From the NCBI GenBank assembly GCA_012521035.1, contig JAAYND010000059.1:1-14378 (forward strand): 14,378 nt of DNA, read 5' to 3'. This stretch comes from Methanomicrobiales archaeon. Lineage in GTDB: Archaea; Halobacteriota; Methanomicrobia; Methanomicrobiales; Methanoculleaceae. The notes beneath the pieces were generated by a model. That model saw only the letters and a program-made list of their open reading frames with translations. It searched no databases and was not told where the DNA came from. Both the position numbers and the translations under genes were made by a program. Of this stretch, positions 8,101 to 13,656 are shown piece by piece. Each line of letters begins with the position of its first letter. The first letter of the stretch is position 1.

Positions 8101-9677
8101 TAGCGGATCGATTCCGTGTCATCGGGTGGTGTCCACCGGAGATTCCCGAGGACTTCCGCAGCGGAGCGCCGGGTGGCCCCATCCGGCGCATCGAGCGCCC
8201 TGACGAGGAAGGGGACCGCCTCATCACCGATCTCCTGGAGCGCGTAGCGGGCACCGAACTGCACCTCGCCGTCGCCGCCGGCGAGCACGCTGATGAGCGG
8301 CGGCACGGCGGGAGCGCCGATACGCACGAGCGTTGTGGCTGCCCCTGCCTGCGTTGCATCATCCCCGAGCGCGACGATAAGCTCCGGGATGGCGTCACCC
8401 CCGAGCGCGGCGAGGACCTCGGCGACACACCACCGCCTCCGGCCATCTGCGCGAGAGAGAGCCTCTACCAGGGGAGCCACAGCCTCCGATCCGTGCCCGG
8501 CAATGGCGACGGCAGCACGCTTCCAGACTCCGGCATCATCGCTGCCGAGGTCGTCGATGAGATACTCGATCGGGAGGTCATAGAGGTCAGGCTCAGTCAC
8601 CCCGTCGAACGCGGGGGATGGTGCCCCCTCCACCAGGTCGTCGAGTTCGAGTTCAGTAATCTCAGTGGGCGCGGGGGGTGCTGCCTCCTCTACCATCTCG
8701 TCGAGTTCGGGCTCAGTCACCCCGGCGAACAGGGGGGATGGTACCTCCTCCACCAGGTCGTCGAGTTCGAGTTCAGTCACCCCGGCGAACAGGGGGGACG
8801 GTGCCTCCTCCACCAGCTCGTCGAGTTCGGGCTCAGTCTCAGTAACCCCTGCGAACGCGGGGGACGGTGCCTCCTCCACCAGCTCGTCGAGTTCGGGCTC
8901 AGTCTCAGTAACCCCTGCGAACGCGGGGGATGGTGCCTCCTCCACCAGGTCGTCGAGTTCGAGTTCAGTCACCCCGGCGAGCGCGGGGGATGGTGCCTCC
9001 TCCACCAGGTCGTCGAGTTCGAGTTCAGTCACCCCGGCGAACAGGGGAGATACTATCTCCTCCACGGGCTCTGAGGGGTCTTCATCGGCCGGGAATTCGG
9101 GTTCTGAGTCTGGTAGCCCTTCCGGGGGAGGGATGAGTGGATCCGCATCATCAGGAGCGGTGTGATCCGGATCAAACGTATCCAGCGGATCGGGGGGGGT
9201 GGGTTTGCCGGACCGCCTGAAAGAGCCCGGGATCCGCCTGATCCGGGCGAAGATTCCCGGTCTCTTCTCATCCCGGGCGGGCTCTGCCGGGGTCTCCTCC
9301 TCTACATCCGGGTGGGAATCCTCCGGGTCTGGGTCCTGCGCCCCGTCCTCCCCGGACTCTCCCTCCGCCCGGCGCCTGAAGGGTGTGGGTCTATCCGATC
9401 CAGAGAGCCCTGCAAGACCCACGAGGGGACAGAGGACCTCAGGCGACAGGGTTGCCTGTATACCGGTCGGTTCTGTGGAGAGGGAGAGGAGAATGAAGCA
9501 TGTGGCCCAGAAGATTACGCAGATCAGGATGTATGGGGCGCCGGGGGTATGACTGCCTCCAGGCCCCGGCGCACGCTGATCCCCACATCTCTCCCGTTTG
9601 CCCATCGCACCATCGATCCCGGCCGGGAAACGAGAAAAAACCCCGCTCCAGGGCATCCTCGTGGCCGAAACAGACAT
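5139..9677 (-). CDS. Giant membrane-anchored HEAT-repeat protein with acidic tandem-repeat linker
   Basis: Numbered from the longest frame (ATG 9740, 1,533 residues). The start at 9677 (Met22) is preferred because codons 8-21 are AT-rich and resemble a promoter; Met46 (9605) is also possible. Residues 69-88 are strongly hydrophobic, and 93-113 may be a second membrane segment ending before FRRR. Such a hairpin would keep the rest in the cytoplasm, while a single anchor would put it outside. A Pro/Asp/Glu-rich linker follows, with a basic patch at 159-177. Residues 227-381 hold seven and a half acidic 20/22-residue repeats. From about 390 to the end come 33 PBS-lyase-type HEAT units of about 30 residues (core AVxPLIxxL), interrupted by five modules GWxP...YLIAxEQW. 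There are no catalytic motifs. HEAT solenoids are protein-binding scaffolds; the partner here is unknown. The gene appears monocistronic. Confidence 0.9.
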   Translation of the reverse strand: MSVSATRMPWSGVFSRFPAGIDGAMGKRERCGDQRAPGPGGSHTPGAPYILICVIFWATCFILLSLSTEPTGIQATLSPEVLCPLVGLAGLSGSDRPTPFRRRAEGESGEDGAQDPDPEDSHPDVEEETPAEPARDEKRPGIFARIRRIPGSFRRSGKPTPPDPLDTFDPDHTAPDDADPLIPPPEGLPDSEPEFPADEDPSEPVEEIVSPLFAGVTELELDDLVEEAPSPALAGVTELELDDLVEEAPSPAFAGVTETEPELDELVEEAPSPAFAGVTETEPELDELVEEAPSPLFAGVTELELDDLVEEVPSPLFAGVTEPELDEMVEEAAPPAPTEITELELDDLVEGAPSPAFDGVTEPDLYDLPIEYLIDDLGSDDAGVWKRAAVAIAGHGSEAVAPLVEALSRADGRRRWCVAEVLAALGGDAIPELIVALGDDATQAGAATTLVRIGAPAVPPLISVLAGGDGEVQFGARYALQEIGDEAVPFLVRALDAPDGATRRSAAEVLGNLRWTPPDDTESIRYLIASEAWLDVAEYGATAVDPLIRILRSQDRETRWNAARTLGEIGEPAVEPLIDLLREADADVGPLVAIALSEIGAPAVEPLIGLLADPVLRGTAAEALAKIGEAAVEGCIQALDHGDADTQESVREILVAVGEPAVPALIQALRAGRFDTRSHAADILERMGWEPWGDAEQAWYLIAREQWVELALMGAPAVEPLVRTLNSDDERIRSEAAWTLGEIGDPASVEPLAGALADSNVAPAAADALVAIGEASIAPVLGLLGEGTDTARSNAVEVLGRLRAQEAVPAIIELLQAGGDRLHRRAVDALISIGAPAVTPLIPLLGGEEEGHAGAVAALTGIGDDAREPLIEALDDERAGVRMGAAMTLERLGWTPAGVGEEVTCLVALQRWRDVVEFGEGAVDILAVRLGDQDTDVQAGVAEALVRIGPPAAPPLIRLLSDEDLRKRAGDTLVQIGKPAIEPLIHALDGAGVSEAAAGVLVRIGRPAAVALVPVLGRPGAGEVAAAALAAMGEISIEPLIGALGSDDARAREMTGDLLIGIGGAAIAPLIGALGHPDDDLRAGAIDLLTRVGRPAVPALVEALQNEQYQVRLGAAEILGRIGWKPGTEKEMVRYLIAKEQWISVADLGSGAVASLIRALDDPDSTIQMGAARALGLIGEPAVAELIDTLRDERDGGQRKAVEALKMIGESAVVPLIDALQDRDWHIRLGAARALVAIGEVAVDPLIQVLRGGPEASQMGVAATLGKIGSPVAIDPLIDTLLHEDWRVGRVVVRALGMMGGAALNPLLRVIREGDDSARNGAVAALVLIGEPAVHLLPGALTDGHFRVRAGVADALDRLGWSPEPGEEEVCYLIAKEQWSSLLSRGVDAVGPLIRVIGDRDDSIRRRAAKILGELRDPQAVEPLIALLHDDVYSIRREAAAALITIGAPAMDPVIAVLDDEDDDVRKRAADILGGVGDLHVIGALERLYDDEDWYVRKAAAEAVTKIRERVG
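8598..9062 (-). repeat. In-frame tandem repeat, 60/66-bp units, in the HEAT-protein linker
   Basis: Seven full units plus a half unit encode the motif TELELDDLVEEAPSPAFAGV. Five units are 20 residues long and two (units 3 and 4) are 22, with TETEPELDEL in place of TELELDDL. The two 66-bp units at 8815-8880 and 8881-8946 differ at one base, which indicates recent duplication. The last copy runs into the first HEAT helix (TEPDLYDLPIEYLIDDL). The unit is acidic and proline-containing, so an extended or helix-turn linker is likely. Confidence 0.9.
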
Positions 9678-9694
9678 ATTGAGGCATATACGTT

Positions 9695-9707
9695 TAAAAA
9701 TTAAATA
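9695..9707 (-). promoter_or_regulatory. Probable TATA box of the HEAT-repeat gene
   Basis: The minus strand reads TATTTAATTTTTA in an AT-rich patch lying inside the longest version of the reading frame. The ATG at 9677 is about 27 nt downstream of TATTTAA, so a leaderless transcript beginning at or near that ATG is plausible. This argues that the 21 codons before it are untranslated. Confidence 0.45.
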
Positions 9708-9783
9708 CTTTCTTTTCATTCTCCAATCAATAATGGCCATCTATACGCATAAGGGTCACTCCTGAGGCGCTGTTGAGTCAGTG

Positions 9784-9829
9784 CCCCCGGGGTATCCAGG
9801 GGATCGGTCAAACGCCCTGATACCGGGGG
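9784..9829. repeat. Long bulged inverted repeat upstream of the HEAT-repeat gene
   Basis: The left arm CCCCCGGGGTATCCAGGG (9784-9801) pairs with the right arm CCCTGATACCGGGGG (9815-9829). This gives about 15 base pairs with a 2-nt and a 1-nt bulge and a 13-nt loop. It lies between the FKBP terminator and the HEAT promoter, within 162 bp of non-coding DNA. It could be a second termination structure, an operator or a structured RNA; no T-run adjoins it. Confidence 0.6.
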
Positions 9830-9882
9830 AGCAGGCGCGATCATCCACCTCCGCTGCCCGCCGGGAAGGATATTTCAGAGCG

Positions 9883-9912
9883 AAAAAAAACAGACTCGGG
9901 GATTACTCCCCG
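9883..9912 (-). terminator. Hairpin plus T8 terminator of the FKBP gene
   Basis: Read on the minus strand, CGGGGA-GTAA-TCCCCG is a perfect 6-bp hairpin (9897-9912), and its loop contains the TAA stop of the FKBP gene. After AGTCTG comes a run of eight T (9883-9890). This is almost a bacterial-style intrinsic terminator, and the T8 run alone would be a strong archaeal one. It separates the FKBP gene from the HEAT gene downstream. Confidence 0.75.
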
Positions 9913-10613
9913 GCCTTCTCTTCAGTCCCGGGGGTTACCCCCATCTCTTCAGGACGCTCGAACGTCTCTTTCATGACGATCTTCCTGATATCAGGGAAAT
10001 ACTCAAATATCTCACGGATGAGCGTGCCCCGCCAGGTCATCCAGCGCTTATCATACATGAGGATGGCCGGCGGAAGTGCCAGTTCGACCGTATCGTCGGC
10101 GATGGTGACGCCGATATCGGTCCTGCCGATGAAGAGCCGAATCAGGCCCCTGATCTGCTCGATTGGATCCTCAACCTTACCGAGGATCTTGTAGGAGTAC
10201 TGCAGGGTCATTCCGGCGAGCGGATGGTTGAAGTCGACGACCGCGCGCTTTCCGATGACGTCGACGACTGTACCCTCGTTACCGTCGACCTTCACCTCCA
10301 TACCGCGCTCCGGTTTTTTGGAGAACTTTGCGGTCGAGAAAGACTTCACGTGCTTCTTGTCGTGTGCCCCAAACGCCTTCTCAGGCGGGACCTCGACCGC
10401 TCCCTCATCGCCGACCTCTTTTCCGATCAGTTCATCCTCAAAGCCGAGGATGACATGGTGGCTTCCCAGACGGACGGTGGCCGGACCGTACTTCGCCTGT
10501 GGATTGTGGATGCCCCCCTCCTTTGCGTCTTCCTCGTCTGTGGTGTCAAATATGTTCGCACCGGCACGACCGGTGTATCTGAGACTGATAAAATCTCCTT
10601 TCTGAAGTGCCAT
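9903..10613 (-). CDS. FKBP-type peptidyl-prolyl isomerase, long archaeal (SlyD-like) form
   Basis: A 236-residue cytoplasmic prolyl cis-trans isomerase and probable folding chaperone. MALQKGDFISLRYTG opens the FKBP domain, which continues through GPATVRLG, VILGFEDELIGKEVGDE (54-70) and VEVPPEKAFG (73-82). An insert-in-flap (IF) chaperone domain occupies about 87-128. The FKBP fold then closes with VDFNHPLAGMTLQYSYKI, where NHPLAG is typical of SlyD-type proteins. A C-terminal domain (about 150-217) follows, as in the long FKBPs of methanogens. The frame is open upstream to 10658, but the ATG at 10613 is the better start: it begins the conserved domain and has GGTGA 5 nt upstream. The gene is divergent from the ATPase gene across 263 bp and ends in a strong terminator. 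Confidence 0.93.
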   Translation of the reverse strand: MALQKGDFISLRYTGRAGANIFDTTDEEDAKEGGIHNPQAKYGPATVRLGSHHVILGFEDELIGKEVGDEGAVEVPPEKAFGAHDKKHVKSFSTAKFSKKPERGMEVKVDGNEGTVVDVIGKRAVVDFNHPLAGMTLQYSYKILGKVEDPIEQIRGLIRLFIGRTDIGVTIADDTVELALPPAILMYDKRWMTWRGTLIREIFEYFPDIRKIVMKETFERPEEMGVTPGTEEKAGE

Positions 10614-10618
10614 TCCAT

Positions 10619-10623
10619 TCACC
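10619..10623 (-). promoter_or_regulatory. Ribosome binding site deciding the FKBP start
   Basis: GGTGA on the minus strand, 5 nt before the ATG at 10613, matches the anti-Shine-Dalgarno. The upstream in-frame starts at 10658 and 10652 have no comparable site. Confidence 0.6.
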
Positions 10624-10712
10624 CGGGAGAGCAGGATCTGCGCCCGGTGCATACCCATGCACCTCTCGATCGCATACCTGCGCTCGTTGTTCTATTCAGG
10701 TTGGATGGATTG

Positions 10713-10720
10713 GTATTTAT
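10713..10720 (-). promoter_or_regulatory. Probable TATA box of the FKBP gene
   Basis: ATAAATAC on the minus strand follows a GC-rich stretch and would place initiation near 10690. That gives a leader of about 75 nt containing the GGTGA site. Confidence 0.4.
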
Positions 10721-10740
10721 CCCTGCGGGAGTGCCGGCAA

Positions 10741-10756
10741 CATGAGCGGGCTCATG
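10741..10756. repeat. Inverted repeat in the divergent FKBP/ATPase promoter region
   Basis: CATGAG and CTCATG are perfect reverse complements around CGGG. The dyad sits about 20 bp upstream of the presumed FKBP TATA box and about 95 bp upstream of the ATPase TATA box, where an archaeal regulator could act on either gene. A further palindrome, CGGTATACCG, lies at 10783-10792. Confidence 0.45.
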
Positions 10757-10850
10757 GCAGGAGAGACGTTCATCCACCGGATCGGTATACCGGCACCGCA
10801 CCACCTCTCCCGCCGCAGGATCGGGAGCGGGTTCACATTCTGCCCAGATC

Positions 10851-10860
10851 TTAAATATAA
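10851..10860 (+). promoter_or_regulatory. TATA box of the STAND ATPase-CyaB operon
   Basis: TTAAATATAA in GC-rich surroundings is a good archaeal TATA element. Expected initiation at about 10880 lies at or just after the ATG at 10877. The mRNA is therefore leaderless from 10877, or translation starts at the in-frame ATG at 10889. Confidence 0.6.
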
Positions 10861-10876
10861 TCGAGTTCGATGGTGA

Positions 10877-12370
10877 ATGGACAAGAATATGAATCAGATA
10901 CAGCGGAGGACAGGGAACATATCGTATGCTCCCTGCCCCCCTGAGGAGTTTTGTGGTCGGTACGAGGAGCGTGAACGCCTCCGGTCCCTTCTCCCCCGGG
11001 CAGAGGAGCATGGGCAGGCGGTGATGATATCTGGACCGCCCGGCATCGGGAAGAGTTCTCTCTTAAACTGGCTTGCGTATGACCTTCAGGACCGCCCCGG
11101 CGGCTCCAGGTCTCTCGTCATCAGGGCGGAGATCTTCGAGCCGCCGAGGATGATATTCTCTGCGTTTCGCAAACTACTCTATGACCTGCAGTTACATGCC
11201 GTATCGGGCTGGTTCCGAAGCCCCTTCGGGATCGAGTACGTGAAAGAGGCTGCCCGGTATGCCAACGATCTGCTTGAGAAGTACGCCGCCCCGGTGGAGC
11301 CGGTCGGACTGCTCCCAAAGACCGGAGAGGAGATAATAGGTGTATTTGCTCAGGCGCCTGAGGTCGAGTATGACCGTGTGCGCGAGGGGTTCTGGGAGCT
11401 CCTGCAGGCGCTCGGAAGCCTGATGGCGGATTCGGGCCGCATCGCCGTTGTTCTCCTGGATGATGCACACCTCGCATCGCGCCCCGATCGGCGCCTCCTG
11501 AAGGATATCATCCACGACCTCCCGCCCGGCGTCCTCCTGGCCTTCACCTGCCAGGACGGAGGGGGGTATGAGATGACCGATGAATGGGATGTTCCGGTCG
11601 TGCACCTCTCCAGGATGCAGGGCCATGAGATCCAGGAGATGGGCATGAAGCGGTTCGGTCTCTCTCCTGACGATACGGCCGCGGCATTCCTCGAGGAGAC
11701 CGCCGGCGACCCGTTCAGTCTTATGGCCTGTTTCAATGCCCTGCGCGTCCGGGGCCTCGCACCCACCCCGGAGGTCCTGGAGGAACTGCTGGCCGGGGAG
11801 TGGGATCCGGCAGAGATCGCCTTTGATGCACTCCCGGAGATCTGGCAGGCGTGGGCGGAGATGCTCTCCGTGCTGAACCCCCCGTTCCCGGTACCGGTCA
11901 TGGCCTGCATGCTCAGCAGTCCGGGGCCGGCCCTGGTACCGATAACGGATAACCTGCAGGAGAGCCCCATATTCATCAGGCTCCCGGGAGGGGGGTACGC
12001 CTTCGCTCACCACTTCCTGCAGGAGTACAGCCTGAAGAGACTCTCTGCCGATACAAAGATGGCCCTCAACGCCATGGCCGTGGAGTGTTTTGAACAGTCC
12101 ATGCATCTCATTCCTGTGCGGCTCCACGCCCTCCTCTCGCTTGCCGGCCACCATTTCAACGCGCAGGACTACGAGAAGGCCGCAGACTTAAACCTGGAAC
12201 TGGCGCTCCGGTTCTACAACCGTGAGGATTACGATACGGCCCTTATCCTGACCCGACAGGCGATCGTATCCGCCGAACATATGGGGGATGATACCCTCCT
12301 CGCTGCTGCAAAGAGACAGAGAGACCTGATCCAGCAGAAGATGTCGGACCCGGCCGGGACCGCGCAGTGA
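10877..12370 (+). CDS. STAND/AAA-type signalling ATPase with TPR-like C-terminus
   Basis: A 497-residue P-loop ATPase, probably a ligand-sensing switch of the STAND or AAA_16 (Orc/MalT-like) class. FCGRYEERERL (25-35) is the FxGRexEl lead-in. Walker A is GPPGIGKSS (53-61) and Walker B is VVLLDDAH (191-198). A sensor-1-like strand LLAFTCQD (220-227) follows, then a winged-helix-like part. Residues 410-480 form helical pairs resembling TPRs (YEKAADLNLELALRFY, YDTALILTRQAIVSAEH). There is no DNA-binding output domain, methylase or nuclease. The ATG at 10877 is used; GGTGA directly abuts it and is too close to serve it, but would suit the ATG at 10889 (12 nt away). The gene is followed with overlap or an 8-nt gap by a CYTH enzyme, so the two are almost surely cotranscribed. 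The sensed signal is unknown. Confidence 0.8.
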   Translation: MDKNMNQIQRRTGNISYAPCPPEEFCGRYEERERLRSLLPRAEEHGQAVMISGPPGIGKSSLLNWLAYDLQDRPGGSRSLVIRAEIFEPPRMIFSAFRKLLYDLQLHAVSGWFRSPFGIEYVKEAARYANDLLEKYAAPVEPVGLLPKTGEEIIGVFAQAPEVEYDRVREGFWELLQALGSLMADSGRIAVVLLDDAHLASRPDRRLLKDIIHDLPPGVLLAFTCQDGGGYEMTDEWDVPVVHLSRMQGHEIQEMGMKRFGLSPDDTAAAFLEETAGDPFSLMACFNALRVRGLAPTPEVLEELLAGEWDPAEIAFDALPEIWQAWAEMLSVLNPPFPVPVMACMLSSPGPALVPITDNLQESPIFIRLPGGGYAFAHHFLQEYSLKRLSADTKMALNAMAVECFEQSMHLIPVRLHALLSLAGHHFNAQDYEKAADLNLELALRFYNREDYDTALILTRQAIVSAEHMGDDTLLAAAKRQRDLIQQKMSDPAGTAQ

Positions 12371-12378
12371 AAGGTCGC

Positions 12379-12915
12379 ATGCTTGAGGTAGAGGCAAAGT
12401 TCGCGGTTCCGGATCCTGAGGAACTCCGAGCCCGGATCGGGCAGCAGGGTGTGAAGCCGGCAGGACGGCGGCAGGAACGAGATGTCTACTATAACGCCCC
12501 GCACCGCGATTACGGGAAGACCGATGAGGCGCTCCGGGTCAGGTACGACGATACCGGGGTCACCCTGACGTACAAAGGGCCGAAGATCCGCGTCGGGAGC
12601 GCAAAGGCCCGCGAGGAGTTCAACCTGAAGGTGGCCTCGGGCGAGACGCTTGAGGCGATCCTCTCCCGCGCCGGCTTTCTGCGCAGCGCCGAGGTCATAA
12701 AGGTCAGGGAGTTTTACGAGATCGGGGACGTGACGATCACGCTCGACGATATCGAGGGGCTCGGGACGTTCGCTGAGATTGAGATCCTGACCGAAGAAGG
12801 CGAAGAGGACGCCGCCCGCCGGATAGGGGCGATCGCAGAAGATCTGGGCGTGGATGGGCCGCCGATCTATACGTCGTACCTCGAGATGCTGCTCGACAAA
12901 AACCCGCACGAGTGA
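12379..12915 (+). CDS. cyaB: CYTH-domain enzyme, class IV adenylate cyclase-like (CyaB)
   Basis: A 178-residue CYTH-fold protein, cytoplasmic. The hallmark ExExK is present as EVEAKF (Glu3, Glu5, Lys7). Further triphosphate- and metal-binding positions follow: Arg in ALRVRYDD, Lys in TYKGP, and the acidic strands VTITLDDIEGLGTFAEIEI. The DDIEGLGTFAEIE segment is typical of the CyaB/class IV cyclase subgroup. In archaea many such proteins hydrolyse inorganic triphosphate or thiamine triphosphate, and cyclase activity is unproven for most, so the reaction is left open. An upstream GTG at 12367 overlaps the ATPase stop as GTGA. The ATG at 12379 is preferred because the family begins at this motif and AAAGG lies 4 nt upstream. 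Coupling to the ATPase suggests a functional pair. Confidence 0.85.
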   Translation: MLEVEAKFAVPDPEELRARIGQQGVKPAGRRQERDVYYNAPHRDYGKTDEALRVRYDDTGVTLTYKGPKIRVGSAKAREEFNLKVASGETLEAILSRAGFLRSAEVIKVREFYEIGDVTITLDDIEGLGTFAEIEILTEEGEEDAARRIGAIAEDLGVDGPPIYTSYLEMLLDKNPHE

Positions 12916-12974
12916 AGGCTCATCGTCCGGGGATCTCACCAGAAGAGATGATGTATACGGGGATGGTCGATTGG

Positions 12975-12999
12975 ACCGATCCCCCATCGGGGAATCGGT
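12975..12999. terminator. Bidirectional hairpin between convergent genes
   Basis: ACCGATCCCC (12975-12984) pairs with GGGGAATCGGT (12989-12999): a 10-bp stem with one bulged A and a CATC loop. It lies in the 96-bp gap between the converging cyaB and phosphoesterase genes and can form in both transcripts. No T-run longer than three follows, so factor-assisted termination or 3'-end protection is also possible. Confidence 0.5.
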
Positions 13000-13011
13000 T
13001 CGTTCCTGTCT

Positions 13012-13653
13012 TTAAACCTTTATCAGGTCGATCTTGATATCTTTTGGCTCGTTTCCGAAGCGGATGATGGCGCCGTAGCCCTCTGACGCCGAACCGGGGT
13101 TGACGACGGTGACGCCGTCGGCCTCAGCGATGCCCCGGGCCTCGTGTATGTGGCCGCAACAGACCAGGTCAAATTGGGTCATGTGCTTTCTGATGCTCTT
13201 GCTCCCGACGTTGTTCCCGTTGACGTCGTCCAGGACTTCGTACGGTGGAGCGTGACTGAGCAGGACATTGTGGACGTTTTTGCCCATGTATTTGACGATC
13301 CGGGTGAGCTCTCTATCGATCTCCTCCTCTGTTAACTCAAACGGCGTGCCGAAGGGGGTCTCATTTGAACCGCCGAGCCCTGCGATCGTCAGGTTGCCAA
13401 GAGAGATCCACGCGTTGTGCAGACAGACCGCATCAGAGCGCTCGAGCACATCGACGATCTCGCGGGGATCGCAGTTGCCGGGGATTGCGAAACACGGTAC
13501 CTCAAAACGGGAGAGTACTGAATCTACAGGCTCAAGAGGACCAAAGTTGGTGATGTCGCCTGCAATGATGACTGCATCGTAGTCGTAGCCGAGAAAAGCC
13601 TCAAGCTTTCCGTAGTTACCGTGCAGATCTGCTAAGAGTAGCACATCCGTCAT
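13012..13653 (-). CDS. Calcineurin-like metallophosphoesterase
   Basis: A 213-residue two-metal phosphoesterase. All family motifs are present: DLHGN (Asp9, His11), GDI (Asp33), GNCD (Asn60), LLSHAPP and CGHIHEA. The latter two His-bearing motifs complete the dinuclear centre. The spacing and small size resemble the archaeal MJ0936/YfcE group, which cleave phosphodiesters in vitro; the physiological substrate is unknown. The ATG at 13653 lies 3 nt after the TAG stop of the upstream radical SAM gene, so translational coupling is likely. There is no clear Shine-Dalgarno. A TATA-like GGTTTTTTAGA inside the end of the upstream gene, about 27 nt before the ATG, leaves room for an additional leaderless transcript. 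The gene is convergent with cyaB. Confidence 0.92.
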   Translation of the reverse strand: MTDVLLLADLHGNYGKLEAFLGYDYDAVIIAGDITNFGPLEPVDSVLSRFEVPCFAIPGNCDPREIVDVLERSDAVCLHNAWISLGNLTIAGLGGSNETPFGTPFELTEEEIDRELTRIVKYMGKNVHNVLLSHAPPYEVLDDVNGNNVGSKSIRKHMTQFDLVCCGHIHEARGIAEADGVTVVNPGSASEGYGAIIRFGNEPKDIKIDLIKV

Positions 13654-13656
13654 GCT

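Noticed and set aside
8598..9062. Regular 60/66-bp repeats as a CRISPR array
   Set aside because: Units are contiguous without unique spacers, in frame with a long coding sequence, and vary mainly by conservative codon changes.
6720..9074. 784-codon plus-strand frame opposite the HEAT gene
   Set aside because: It repeats with the same period as the HEAT units and the acidic linker, so it is an antisense shadow of a repetitive GC-rich gene, with no recognisable domain.
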